Shown: positions 15,707 to 23,771, counted from the first letter of the stretch. The stretch: DNA of 49,758 nucleotides from SVTX01 sp045542075 (GCA_045542075.1 JAZQKI010000025.1:1-49758), one strand, 5' to 3'. The notes: generated by a model not told the origin, from the sequence alone. Program-made: numbers and translations.

Positions 15707-16684
15707 TTATCCTAAATGCTGCTTTCTGCACAAAAGTGATATTCCCGCGGCATTATCCGAGGAAAATTCGGGCTGTGCAAAATATGTCTTCTGATTTTGT
15801 GAGAGCATTTTCTTGATTCTGGAGTTGCTCATAACTCCGCCCGCGTAAAGTACGGGTATATCGGGATAGAGAGTCCTCAGATTTTCGGTCATCTTAAGGA
15901 GCGTCTTGCCTACAAAGTCAAATACAAACTCGCAGACCTCGCCCTTGCTCTCCCCTTGCGTGTAAATAGCCCTGGCTTGATTTTCAAGTCCGGAAAGGTT
16001 GCAGAACAGTCCGTCAACACATATCTTTATCTGCTTTTTATAGGATGCTCCATTGCCGCAAAGACCTTCCATCTCCCTGCCGCAGGGGAAATTCATCCCC
16101 ATCATAACACCCGCGCGGTCAATCGCCTGACCGGCGTTTATATCCTTTGTGCCGCCTATCTGCTCTATGGACATTTTTCCGTCGGCAAGCGTCACGAGCA
16201 AAAGCTCGGTCGTGCCTCCCGATACGTGAAACGCCGCAAATCTGCCGCCGCAAGCCGCAGCCTGCGAAACAATATCCTCATTTGCGCCCGACGAATAAAG
16301 CGCCGCCGCAATATGTCCTGCCTGGTGCGAGAATTTATATATGGGACATCCTATGGGCGCGGCAAAAGAATGTGCCGCTGCCTTGCCCGCCAAAAAGCAA
16401 GGCATATACGAGCCCTCACAGTCGCGCGGGTATGCGGAATATCCAACCGCGCATATCTCGCTCCGGGGATACTTATCTTTAATAACGTCGGACAGCTTGC
16501 CCATAAGCTCGGGGAGATTTTTTGTATGCAGAAAAAGCGCGTCGCTCTGCCGCAATCCCCTCTCGCCGCTCTCAACGGCAAGCAGCTTTTTTATGTTAGC
16601 AACAACCTCTCCCTCATACGTGCAAAGCGCAAGCGAGGTGGTATAGTTGCTTGTGTCTATACCGACAAAAAGCTTGTCACTCAT
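15707..16684 (-). CDS. TsaD/Kae1-like paralog (peptidase M22 family)
   Basis: A 325-residue ASKHA-fold protein related to TsaD but not TsaD itself. The N-terminus GIDTSNYTTSLAL replaces the canonical GIETSCDDT. The metal-binding pair appears as HQAGH in FSHQAGHIAAAL, and the distal Asp in SSDNAAGISLL. Such Clostridial paralogs are commonly labelled glycoprotease-like; their role is unknown, and a second t6A enzyme is possible but unproven. The ATG at 16684 starts 1 nt after the nusB stop with no good RBS of its own, so it is translationally coupled. An upstream in-frame extension runs into nusB and is rejected. Confidence 0.8.
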   Translation of the reverse strand: MSDKLFVGIDTSNYTTSLALCTYEGEVVANIKKLLAVESGERGLRQSDALFLHTKNLPELMGKLSDVIKDKYPRSEICAVGYSAYPRDCEGSYMPCFLAGKAAAHSFAAPIGCPIYKFSHQAGHIAAALYSSGANEDIVSQAAACGGRFAAFHVSGGTTELLLVTLADGKMSIEQIGGTKDINAGQAIDRAGVMMGMNFPCGREMEGLCGNGASYKKQIKICVDGLFCNLSGLENQARAIYTQGESKGEVCEFVFDFVGKTLLKMTENLRTLYPDIPVLYAGGVMSNSRIKKMLSQNQKTYFAQPEFSSDNAAGISLLCRKQHLG

Positions 16685-16685
16685 T

Positions 16686-17138
16686 TTATTCAGCGTCTGG
16701 CGTGCCAAGGGAAATAAGCGCGTCCTTGCCCTTCGCCTCAACGTCTCTTACGATACTCGCAAGCACGCCGTTTACAAACGCGCGAGCCTTATCCTCGCCG
16801 TATTTCTTGGCGATATCGACCGCCTCGCTGACGGATACGTTTGCGGGAATGTCAGCGTAAAGTATCTCGTAAACAGACAGACGAATAACACTTCTTGACA
16901 CCTTGGAAAGCCTGTCCGCTCTCCATCCCTTTGCGTAATTGCTGATTATTGTGTCAAGCTCAGCGCTTTTCTCACAAATGCCGAAAAATATGTTTTTTAT
17001 ATACTCATCCTCGGGAATATGTCTGTCCTCAAGCGCAGAGTAATATATCTGCTCCGGGGTCTCCTCCGTCTTGAATTCAGTCTCAAACAAAAGCGCAAAC
17101 AACGTTCTTCTCGCTTCTTTTCTTGATATCTCGGGCAT
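16686..17138 (-). CDS. nusB: transcription antitermination factor NusB
   Basis: A 150-residue NusB, which binds the boxA RNA with NusE (S10) and promotes antitermination in rRNA operons. The N-terminal SRKEARRTLFALLFE and the C-terminal LSVYEILYADIPANVSVSEAVDIAKKYG are diagnostic. First gene of the nine-gene operon ending with argR, driven by a consensus promoter. RBS AAGGAGA. Confidence 0.96.
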   Translation of the reverse strand: MPEISRKEARRTLFALLFETEFKTEETPEQIYYSALEDRHIPEDEYIKNIFFGICEKSAELDTIISNYAKGWRADRLSKVSRSVIRLSVYEILYADIPANVSVSEAVDIAKKYGEDKARAFVNGVLASIVRDVEAKGKDALISLGTPDAE

Positions 17139-17170
17139 CTTTATGTCTCCTTATATGAAAAAATTAAAAT

Positions 17171-17188
17171 TATTGCCTGTCGGCAATA
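17171..17188 (-). other. leader hairpin of the nusB operon
   Basis: TATTGCC (17171-17177) pairs with GGCAATA (17182-17188) around a 4-nt loop. On the minus strand the hairpin is followed by an AT-rich stretch with a run of six T about 10 nt on, then the nusB RBS. It may be a weak attenuator or just a leader stem. Confidence 0.45.
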
Positions 17189-17201
17189 CATACCTATTTT
17201 A

Positions 17202-17230
17202 ATTATATAACATTAGCCCCGCATTGTCAA
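17202..17230 (-). promoter_or_regulatory. sigma-A promoter of the nusB-argR operon
   Basis: TTGACA (17225-17230) and TATAAT (17202-17207) on the minus strand, 17-base spacer, full consensus; about 60 nt of leader. Confidence 0.9.
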
Positions 17231-17293
17231 GAAACTTTGCATATTTTTGTGAATTTTTATACATTTATTTTGCCAAAAAATATAAAATGCTTA

Positions 17294-17322
17294 TTGAAAA
17301 ATTTCTCTTTGTGTGTTAAAAT
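17294..17322 (+). promoter_or_regulatory. sigma-A promoter of the 17368-18663 gene pair
   Basis: TTGAAA (17294-17299) and TAAAAT (17317-17322) are 17 bases apart, about 45 nt before the first start codon. Confidence 0.65.
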
Positions 17323-17367
17323 AAAATGAGGGTGTGTTCGCACCAATAAATATGAAAGGTTATTTCA

Positions 17368-17832
17368 ATGCTTAAAAGAATTATAAATCTCGGAGCAGTT
17401 TACTATACCGTAATAAGTGCAGTATTTTTGTTGTTTGCTAAGTTGTTTGGCAACGAAAACACAGGCCTTGACCCCGCTAAATTTTTGTTCTTGCTTTTGT
17501 TCTCATTTGTTATGTCAACGGGCACGGCGATAAAGGAAGGCAATATAATGGGCAAGATCGCCACACTGTGCTGTCACGCGGTATGCTATATAGGCGGATT
17601 TTTCTTCTGCATTATCCTCCCGTATCACAAGGGCTTTACGTTCGCGGTCATTTCAACGGTGATATTTGCCGTATTGTACGCGGCAGCTTGTCTTATTAAG
17701 TCCGCTGTTATCAAGCGCAGCGGTGAGAGAAAAGCCGACGTCAAGACAAATAAAGTTGCAAGCGGCAAGGGATCTCCAAAGGCGAAGGAAAAGCAGACCG
17801 AATATAAAAGTCTTTTTTCAAACGACAAATAA
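17368..17832 (+). CDS. small membrane protein of unknown function
   Basis: A 154-residue protein with four hydrophobic segments (about residues 8-27, 37-55, 63-86 and 92-111) and a Lys-rich hydrophilic C-terminal tail (residues 115-154). The size and layout recall DUF3021-type proteins, but I cannot assign it. RBS GAAAGG precedes the ATG. The gene is followed after 12 nt by the SGNH-fold protein, and they are likely cotranscribed from the promoter at 17294-17322. It opens a small plus-strand island between minus-strand operons. Confidence 0.75.
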   Translation: MLKRIINLGAVYYTVISAVFLLFAKLFGNENTGLDPAKFLFLLLFSFVMSTGTAIKEGNIMGKIATLCCHAVCYIGGFFFCIILPYHKGFTFAVISTVIFAVLYAAACLIKSAVIKRSGERKADVKTNKVASGKGSPKAKEKQTEYKSLFSNDK

Positions 17833-17844
17833 GGTTAAAATAAA

Positions 17845-18663
17845 ATGAAAAAGGTCTCAAAGGTAATTATTTTTTCTCTGCTTGCCGCTTTGATCCTGGC
17901 AATAATCGCCGCGGTGAGCCTATATGCCCTTATAAAAAAGGACAAGGAATTTGATATTTCAAGCAGCGAGGCAACGCTTGGATCCACTCCCGACTACGGT
18001 CAGAATTATCTAAATAATCTGATATTTCTCGGGGATTTTACAAGTCAGAATATGGTAAGCAGCGGAGCTTTGGCAGACGGTGTCGACACAAATCAGGTCT
18101 GGACGGGCAAGGACGGTACGCTCAGCCTTGACTACAACATAGACAAGGCAACCATAATACTTCCCGAAACGGACGAGGAGATGCTTCTCTCCCATGCTCT
18201 TAAAACAAAAAAGCCAAGGTATCTTGTGATAACCCTTGGACTTGAAAACGGTGTTCCCTATTGCGACAAGGAAGCGTTTTGTGAATATTACAAAAAGCTC
18301 ATTAACACTGTAACGGAAAGCTCGCCGAGTACAAAAATTATAATTCAGTCGATTTTGCCCGTGTCGGCAAAATATCAGCGCAAAAACAGCGAGATATCCA
18401 ATGAAAAGATAGATGAATGCAACAAGTGGCTGTGCGAGCTTGCAAATGATATGCACGTGCGGTATCTTAACACAGCGCAAGCCCTTAAGGACTCCTCAGG
18501 CAAGCTCCCAAGAAAATACGCGAGTGAGGACGGCGGCTCGCCAAACGCTGAGGGATACAGAATAATGCTCGAATACATAAGGACACACGGATATAAAGAA
18601 TACCCGGGGACAAGCAAGCCAACGGAGGCTCCCACGGAGATTCCAACAGAGATCAACTCTTAA
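17845..18663 (+). CDS. secreted SGNH/GDSL-fold protein, catalytic residues lost
   Basis: A 272-residue protein with an N-terminal signal anchor (about residues 4-30) and an extracellular SGNH domain (residues 50-250). The family resemblance is clear in NLIFLGD, the ITLGLENGV block, YYKKLINTV, IIIQSILPVS, KIDECNKWL and AEGYRIMLEYI. The catalytic motifs are degraded. Block I reads GDF where GDS carries the nucleophile, and block V reads DGGSPN where DGVHL carries the His. Block III has one extra residue. The C-terminus is a Thr/Pro-rich tail. It is probably a non-catalytic binding protein of the cell envelope, or an enzyme with altered chemistry. Cotranscribed with the membrane protein upstream. 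Confidence 0.75.
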   Translation: MKKVSKVIIFSLLAALILAIIAAVSLYALIKKDKEFDISSSEATLGSTPDYGQNYLNNLIFLGDFTSQNMVSSGALADGVDTNQVWTGKDGTLSLDYNIDKATIILPETDEEMLLSHALKTKKPRYLVITLGLENGVPYCDKEAFCEYYKKLINTVTESSPSTKIIIQSILPVSAKYQRKNSEISNEKIDECNKWLCELANDMHVRYLNTAQALKDSSGKLPRKYASEDGGSPNAEGYRIMLEYIRTHGYKEYPGTSKPTEAPTEIPTEINS

Positions 18664-18669
18664 TTTAAC

Positions 18670-18709
18670 AAAAAAAGTCGGAGGATGCCGAAGCATCCTC
18701 CGATTTTTG
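18670..18709. terminator. bidirectional terminator
   Basis: TCGGAGGATGC (18678-18688) pairs perfectly with GCATCCTCCGA (18693-18703) around a CGAA tetraloop, with an A-run on the left and a T-run on the right. It ends both the plus-strand SGNH gene and the minus-strand surface protein gene. Confidence 0.93.
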
Positions 18710-18733
18710 TTTATTTGTTAAACTAATCAGAAA

Positions 18734-21244
18734 TTAGTCCTTTTTCTTCAAGCTTACTGCGCCTGCAAGAGCAACGGTTGCGATAACTGCGAATGCGCCG
18801 AGTCCGATAACGGATCCGCATCCCTTCTTTTCGCCGTCGTCACCGCTGTTGTCGTCGCCGCCCTCAGAAGGAGTATTGGTTGCGGGAGGCTGAGTGTTGA
18901 TAGTTCTCTTAGCGCCGCAAACGTTACAGTCGGTATCTGTATCGTTGTCGTATGTATGAGCTGCTACAGGAGTTTCTGTCTGCTCAACTGTTACAGTATC
19001 ACATACTGTACACTTCTTACCTGCTGTAAGACCTGTCTCTGTACATGTAGCATCTACTGCGGGAATTTCTTCCTCAGTATGTCCCTTTGCGGGAACTACA
19101 GTCTGAGTAACTGTTACAGTATTACATACAGAGCACTTCTTACCCTCTGTTCTACCTGCTTCTTCACAGGTGGGCTCAACTGCGGGAAGTACCTCTTCGG
19201 TATGACCAAGAGCCGCGATAACCTCGGAGTTAACTGTAGCGCCACACTCGTTACAGGTCTCGCTCTTCAAGCCGGGAGTCGAGCAGGTTGCTACTGTGGT
19301 AGTGTTCCATGTTGTGTCGGTGTGAGGACAACCGTGTCCGCAAACTGTACAAACGTCGTTATCACCGATGTTGTGTGCCTCGGGAGTTTCAGCATAATCA
19401 CAGTTCTGACAGCCGATCCAGTGGTTTTCTTCATCGGACTTGTATATCTCAACGTGGCCGAGAGCCTCAATTACCTTGGACTCGTTAGCGCCGCAGCGAG
19501 CACATGCTCTGCCTGCTTCTCTACCGTCCTCTGTACATGTAGGAGCGATGTATTCAGAAGACTGCCAATCGTGGTTAAGAGCGGGGATTACCTTGGGTGC
19601 CTTACCCTTTGTGTACTCGTAACAGTCAGCGCACTGCTCTGTTTCTCTCTTACCTGCGCTGGTACATGTTGCGGGGATTTCAGGTGTAACTATCTTTTCA
19701 CCCTCGTGAGGACAGGGCTCATAGTCGTTAACGTACTTTTCAGCGTAAGCCTTTGCTGCCTCTGCAGTCTGGAAGTATGCCATGTAGCAGAGATCGAAAT
19801 GGTTGGTGTCTTCATCGCTCAGCATCTTATCTGTGTAGCGAACGTCAAGTCTGAACGTGTTGATTCTGCCGGACCAGTCCTCTCCAAAGTCGGAGAAGTC
19901 AAACATAAAGAGCTGATACTTATTTCCGTAGAAGTCCTCATATTCTTCTTCCTGAGGCCATTCTTCCAATCTGTAGTTTCCGTCAGGGCTGGAGTTCTTA
20001 CCTGCGCAGTAGTATACGCTCTTAACGGTATGTCCTGCTCTGCCCTCACACTCAAAGTCTTCGTCTCCCTCAACAATACAGTTACAGTAGTTTCTGAAGA
20101 GAGCAACTGCGTAAGGATAATCGGAAGCCTCGTATGTCCAATCGTTGTCGGGAGACATAGAGAAATATGTATCGTGGTCGCTGTCCTTAGGATAGATTCT
20201 GAAGGAACCGTCGTACTTGTTAGCAATGTTGGTACCGTCGGAAATGGGCAAATAACCTGTTCTTTCGAACTCACCTTTTGCATTGTGAGCGTCAAAGAGA
20301 AGAACGGGAGCCTCGGGATCAAGAGTGGATGTATCGATCATGGGACCGAGAGGCTCTGCGTTGTAGAGCTGGTCAGCCTTATCTGTACCTGTGGGCTTCT
20401 CACCGTTGAATTCGGTAATTACAGCTGTTGTTGTGCAGTTGGATACTGCGTTGAACAAACCAAAGCCTACGTATCCGTAGCCATCGGGGAACTGGATCTG
20501 GAAGAACTCGTTAACAGTCTGTGCGGGTCCAACCTGCTTATCCTGAATGTAAAGGCTGTAGAAGTTAGTGCCCTCGTCATATACAAGATCCATTGTAAGG
20601 GTATATACACCTTCAACGGAAGTAGTGTTATGTGCTACACCAACAGGCTCACCTGTAGGTCCGTATACGTCTGCATCAAGCATGTTCCAGGTACAGGGAT
20701 TTGTCTCGGAACCGGGCTGAGCCATGAGGTTATAGCCGTCATAGAATCCCTGAGAGGAGATGAAGTTCTGGATAATAGTGAATCTGTTAAGGCAAGCGTA
20801 ACCGTTACCGTACTTACCTGTGTTATTACCCTGAGCGGGGTTGGGCTGATCCCAGATATAGAAGCTGACCCATCTGTCGTGGCTACCTTCAGCATAACCG
20901 TCAAGCTCAATTGTCAAGGAAACGCCCTTCTTAAGGTTCTGCTTTTCCTTGGTTGTGATCTGGAAACGGGGCTTTGTGTCAGCAGGCTCGGTTGCGTAGG
21001 TACCGGATACCTTAAAGCCCTTGTCGGTGTACTCATAAGAAGGAATATCCATCTCAGATGTAGTAGGATCGTCAAAAACGTAAAGAGGTTCTTTACCCTC
21101 ATCCTTGTATGCGCCGGGATCAGCGTAAACTGCCCAGTCGCCTGTGTCCTTGTCCTCAGCTGCCGTTGCGGGAACGATAGCGAGAGTAGCAAGGATAGAG
21201 AGAATCATTACAGTTGCAAGAACTGTAGCAATAATCTTTTTCAT
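18734..21244 (-). CDS. large surface protein with CxxC zinc-ribbon-like repeats
   Basis: An 836-residue exported protein. A signal peptide (residues 1-29, ending in ATAA) is followed by two beta-rich regions (about 45-290 and 310-520), which I read tentatively as jelly-roll/lectin-like domains. From about residue 530 to 770 come eight CxxC pairs (CADC, CARC, CQNC, CTVC, CNEC, CSVC, CTVC, CNVC). Five are in a repeat of TC-x-E/T-x-G...C-x2-C followed by an Ala-x-Gly-His or similar. A Thr/Gly/Asp linker leads to GCGSVIG, a hydrophobic segment and KKKD, a membrane anchor. Such repeats are common in Clostridial surface proteins; the function is unknown. The antisense strand is free of stop codons in register over most of the gene, so TTA, CTA and TCA codons are avoided, a sign of high expression. 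RBS AAAGGAG; own promoter. Confidence 0.85.
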   Translation of the reverse strand: MKKIIATVLATVMILSILATLAIVPATAAEDKDTGDWAVYADPGAYKDEGKEPLYVFDDPTTSEMDIPSYEYTDKGFKVSGTYATEPADTKPRFQITTKEKQNLKKGVSLTIELDGYAEGSHDRWVSFYIWDQPNPAQGNNTGKYGNGYACLNRFTIIQNFISSQGFYDGYNLMAQPGSETNPCTWNMLDADVYGPTGEPVGVAHNTTSVEGVYTLTMDLVYDEGTNFYSLYIQDKQVGPAQTVNEFFQIQFPDGYGYVGFGLFNAVSNCTTTAVITEFNGEKPTGTDKADQLYNAEPLGPMIDTSTLDPEAPVLLFDAHNAKGEFERTGYLPISDGTNIANKYDGSFRIYPKDSDHDTYFSMSPDNDWTYEASDYPYAVALFRNYCNCIVEGDEDFECEGRAGHTVKSVYYCAGKNSSPDGNYRLEEWPQEEEYEDFYGNKYQLFMFDFSDFGEDWSGRINTFRLDVRYTDKMLSDEDTNHFDLCYMAYFQTAEAAKAYAEKYVNDYEPCPHEGEKIVTPEIPATCTSAGKRETEQCADCYEYTKGKAPKVIPALNHDWQSSEYIAPTCTEDGREAGRACARCGANESKVIEALGHVEIYKSDEENHWIGCQNCDYAETPEAHNIGDNDVCTVCGHGCPHTDTTWNTTTVATCSTPGLKSETCNECGATVNSEVIAALGHTEEVLPAVEPTCEEAGRTEGKKCSVCNTVTVTQTVVPAKGHTEEEIPAVDATCTETGLTAGKKCTVCDTVTVEQTETPVAAHTYDNDTDTDCNVCGAKRTINTQPPATNTPSEGGDDNSGDDGEKKGCGSVIGLGAFAVIATVALAGAVSLKKKD

Positions 21245-21274
21245 TTTCTTTTTCTCCTTTTAGAAAATATTTGC

Positions 21275-21294
21275 GCGGAGTTTGCACACTCCGC
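21275..21294 (-). other. leader hairpin of the surface protein gene
   Basis: GCGGAGT (21275-21281) pairs with ACTCCGC (21288-21294) with a 6-nt loop, in the roughly 55-nt leader between the promoter and the RBS. A 5' hairpin of this kind can stabilise an mRNA. Confidence 0.5.
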
Positions 21295-21305
21295 TCCTTA
21301 ATGTA

Positions 21306-21334
21306 ATTATAGCATAATACGGAAAAAATGTAAA
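21306..21334 (-). promoter_or_regulatory. sigma-A promoter of the surface protein gene
   Basis: TTTACA (21329-21334) and TATAAT (21306-21311) on the minus strand with a 17-base spacer. Confidence 0.75.
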
Positions 21335-21341
21335 TTATCAA

Positions 21342-21436
21342 AAAGACCAAATTTGACAAGCATAAATTGTGGATATTGACTTTTTTAATATCGAATATTC
21401 CACGTGTTTTTCACGAAATCGTCAAAATTGGTCTTT
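21342..21436. repeat. nested long inverted repeat
   Basis: The outer arms 21342-21357 and 21421-21436 are complementary at 15 of 16 positions. Inside, GTGGATATT (21369-21377) pairs with AATATTCCAC (21394-21403) with one bulge. On the minus strand the structure ends with a short T-run. It lies between the radical SAM stop and the promoter of the surface protein gene and may end the former. Confidence 0.6.
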
Positions 21437-21448
21437 CTCTTTATTCAA

Positions 21449-22417
21449 TTATCGATTGTTCTTTCCCTGCCATAGATTTTCCGCATACATTTTCTTGTCT
21501 ATGCCGTTTATCACAACGGTCTTTTTTCTGCTCCAATCGGGAGCTAAAAGCTCGGACTGCATACCGTCTCCCGTCAGTCTTCCCACAACAGTGTTCTCGG
21601 GAAGATAGGTCAGAGCTTTTGCCACTACGTCAATATATTCCTCCATACTCATGGGCTGATATTCTCCCGAAAGGTACATATCGGCAAGGCGGGTATTTTT
21701 GAGCACATGAAGCAGGTGAAATTTTATCTGGTCGGGTCTTAGCGCGGATACCGCCCTTACTGATTCAAGCATATCCTCCCTGCTCTCCTCGGGCAGACCA
21801 AATATGAGATGAACACAGATATTTATCTTGTCCGACGCGGCTCGGAGCTTATTATAGCCATCGACAAAATCCATATAGGTATGTCCCCTGTTTATAAGCA
21901 TTGCCGTTTTGTCGTGTATCGTCTGAAGCCCAAGCTCGACTGTCAGAACAGTTCTCTCTGCAAGCTCGCAGAGATAATCCACAACGTCATCCTCAAGGCA
22001 GTCGGCGCGGGTGGCTATATTCAGCCCCACAACGCCGTCAAGACTCATCACAGGCTCAATCTTTTCCTTTATTTTTTCAAGCGGCGCGTAGGTATTGGTG
22101 TGCGCCTGGAAATACGGTATATATTTGTCGGTTTTCCACTTTGACGCAAGCTGCTCTCTCGTTCTTTCAAGCTGCTCTGTAATCGGCATATCCGCCGCCT
22201 GAGCAAAGTCTCCGCTTCCCCTCTGCGAGCAGTATATACATCCGCCAACCGAGCATTTTCCGTCAATATTCGGGCAGGTAAAGCCCGCGTCTATCGGTAT
22301 CTTCATACACTTGCCGCCAAAGGTGCGCTTGAGCCAATGATCGTAGGTGTAATAACGCTTATTTGTGTCGCTGTTTTTGTAGGGGTTGGTGGATGATTGG
22401 GTAGGTTTATTTTTCAT
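21449..22417 (-). CDS. TIGR01212 family radical SAM protein (YhcC-like)
   Basis: A 322-residue radical SAM protein. The cluster region GFTCPNIDGKCSVGGCIYCS supplies the [4Fe-4S] cysteines (Cys48, Cys60 and Cys63 by family pattern). The N-terminal YYTYDHWLKRTFGGK and QAHTNTYAPLE motifs place it in TIGR01212/YhcC. E. coli YhcC has no firmly assigned reaction that I know of. The C-terminus carries GDGMQSELLAPDWSRKK. RBS AAGGAAT precedes the ATG. It is downstream of the aminotransferase with a hairpin between. Confidence 0.92.
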   Translation of the reverse strand: MKNKPTQSSTNPYKNSDTNKRYYTYDHWLKRTFGGKCMKIPIDAGFTCPNIDGKCSVGGCIYCSQRGSGDFAQAADMPITEQLERTREQLASKWKTDKYIPYFQAHTNTYAPLEKIKEKIEPVMSLDGVVGLNIATRADCLEDDVVDYLCELAERTVLTVELGLQTIHDKTAMLINRGHTYMDFVDGYNKLRAASDKINICVHLIFGLPEESREDMLESVRAVSALRPDQIKFHLLHVLKNTRLADMYLSGEYQPMSMEEYIDVVAKALTYLPENTVVGRLTGDGMQSELLAPDWSRKKTVVINGIDKKMYAENLWQGKNNR

Positions 22418-22434
22418 AATATTCCTTATTCAAA

Positions 22435-22455
22435 CAGGGCGGTCTTACCGCCCTG
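22435..22455 (-). terminator. hairpin terminator after the aminotransferase gene
   Basis: CAGGGCGGT (22435-22443) pairs perfectly with ACCGCCCTG (22447-22455). On the minus strand it is followed by TTTGAAT, a weak U-tract, so some read-through into the radical SAM gene is likely. Confidence 0.65.
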
Positions 22456-22459
22456 TGCA

Positions 22460-23737
22460 TTAATTTTCAAGTAATTTTTCAACCGCGGCAAGTCTTACGC
22501 AGAGCGTGAGAACGTCCATAGCGGAATTGAGGCTTTCCATCGTGGCATAGGTGGGGGCTATACGGATATTGCTGTCACATTCGTCCTTGCCGTAGGGGTA
22601 GGTCGCGCCGACAGTGGTGAGTGTGACTCCCGCCGTGCGGCAAAGCTCAAAGGTTCTCTTTGCGCAACCGTTTGGTGTAAATAGACTTACAAAATATCCG
22701 CCGCGGGGATTTGTCCATCTGCCGATTCCCACGGGGGTCAGATCGCTCTCAAGCTTCTTTCGTACAAGGTCAAACTTGGGGGCAAGTATTTTCGCATGCT
22801 TTTTCATATGCGCGCGTACACCGTCGGCGTTGCCGAAGAATTTTACGTGGCGCAGCTGATTTATCTTGTCAAAGCTTATCGTCTGAGCCGTCATGACGGA
22901 TTTTATCTGCTTGAGATTGTTCTCGTTTGCGGCTATTATCGCCACTCCCGAGCCCGAATGGGTTATTTTAGACGTGGAGGCAAAATAGAAAACTCTGTCC
23001 TCACTGCCCACTTCTCTGCACGCCTCGAAAATATCAAGCAGAACATCTCCCTGCTCGTACAGGTCGTGTACCGCATAGGCATTATCCCACATGATCCTGA
23101 AATCGGGCGCGGCGGTCTTCATGGAAGCAAGGCGTCTTACAGTTTCGTCGGAATAGGTTACTCCGTCCGGGTTGGAGTACTTGGGACAGCACCATATTCC
23201 CTTAACGGACGGGTCGCAGACAAGCTTCTCTACTGCGTCCATATCGGGACCTGTGGGTGTCATATCAACGTTTATCATCTGAATTCCCAGAGATTCGCAG
23301 ATCTTGAAATGTCTGTCGTATCCGGGCACAGGGCAGATAAATTTCACCTTTTCCTCACGGCACCAGGGCTTCTCACTGCCGTAAACGCCATAGAGCATAG
23401 CGCGGGCAACCGCGTCGTACATAAGATTAAGCGATGAGCTTCCTCCCACGAAAATATAGTTCTGCGGTATGCCGAGAAGGTCCGAAAAAAGAGCCTTTGC
23501 CTCGGGGATCCCGTCGAAAAGTCCGTAATTTCTGCAGTCAAAGCCTGCCTCGGTCGTATATCCGTCTGCGGCTGATACGCAGGTAAGCATTTCGTTTGAC
23601 AGGTCAAGCTGCTCGCTATCGGGCTTGCCACGTGACAAGTCGAGCGAGAGCTTTTGCTCGCAGATCTTTTTGTATTCAGCCTCAAGCCTTGCTCTCTCGC
23701 AAACAAGCTGTTCCCGGGTCATTTGAGTGTAATTCAT
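22460..23737 (-). CDS. PLP-dependent aminotransferase, aspartate aminotransferase type (PF12897 family)
   Basis: A 425-residue fold-type I aminotransferase. LDLSRGKPDSEQLDLS, NYGLFDGIPEAKALF, VGGSSSLNLMYD and NAYAVHDLY are typical of the family that includes the Corynebacterium aspartate aminotransferase; the PLP-binding lysine is Lys257 in STSKITHSG. It probably interconverts aspartate/oxaloacetate and glutamate/2-oxoglutarate. I chose ATG at 23737 (MNYTQM) with TTTGGAGAG upstream; the longer in-frame extension is hydrophobic and lacks a ribosome binding site. Confidence 0.88.
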   Translation of the reverse strand: MNYTQMTREQLVCERARLEAEYKKICEQKLSLDLSRGKPDSEQLDLSNEMLTCVSAADGYTTEAGFDCRNYGLFDGIPEAKALFSDLLGIPQNYIFVGGSSSLNLMYDAVARAMLYGVYGSEKPWCREEKVKFICPVPGYDRHFKICESLGIQMINVDMTPTGPDMDAVEKLVCDPSVKGIWCCPKYSNPDGVTYSDETVRRLASMKTAAPDFRIMWDNAYAVHDLYEQGDVLLDIFEACREVGSEDRVFYFASTSKITHSGSGVAIIAANENNLKQIKSVMTAQTISFDKINQLRHVKFFGNADGVRAHMKKHAKILAPKFDLVRKKLESDLTPVGIGRWTNPRGGYFVSLFTPNGCAKRTFELCRTAGVTLTTVGATYPYGKDECDSNIRIAPTYATMESLNSAMDVLTLCVRLAAVEKLLEN

Positions 23738-23771
23738 TGGCGCTCTCCAAATAGAAAAAATATACTTTTGT

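Noticed and set aside
15707..16741. True TsaD and its longer N-terminus
   Set aside because: Motifs differ from canonical TsaD, and the extension beyond 16684 overlaps nusB and has no start signals.
18956..21301. 781-codon antisense open frame opposite the surface protein gene
   Set aside because: It is in exact register with the sense gene and follows from its codon bias. The sense gene has signal peptide, anchor, RBS and promoter; the antisense product is Cys/Leu/Val-rich nonsense.
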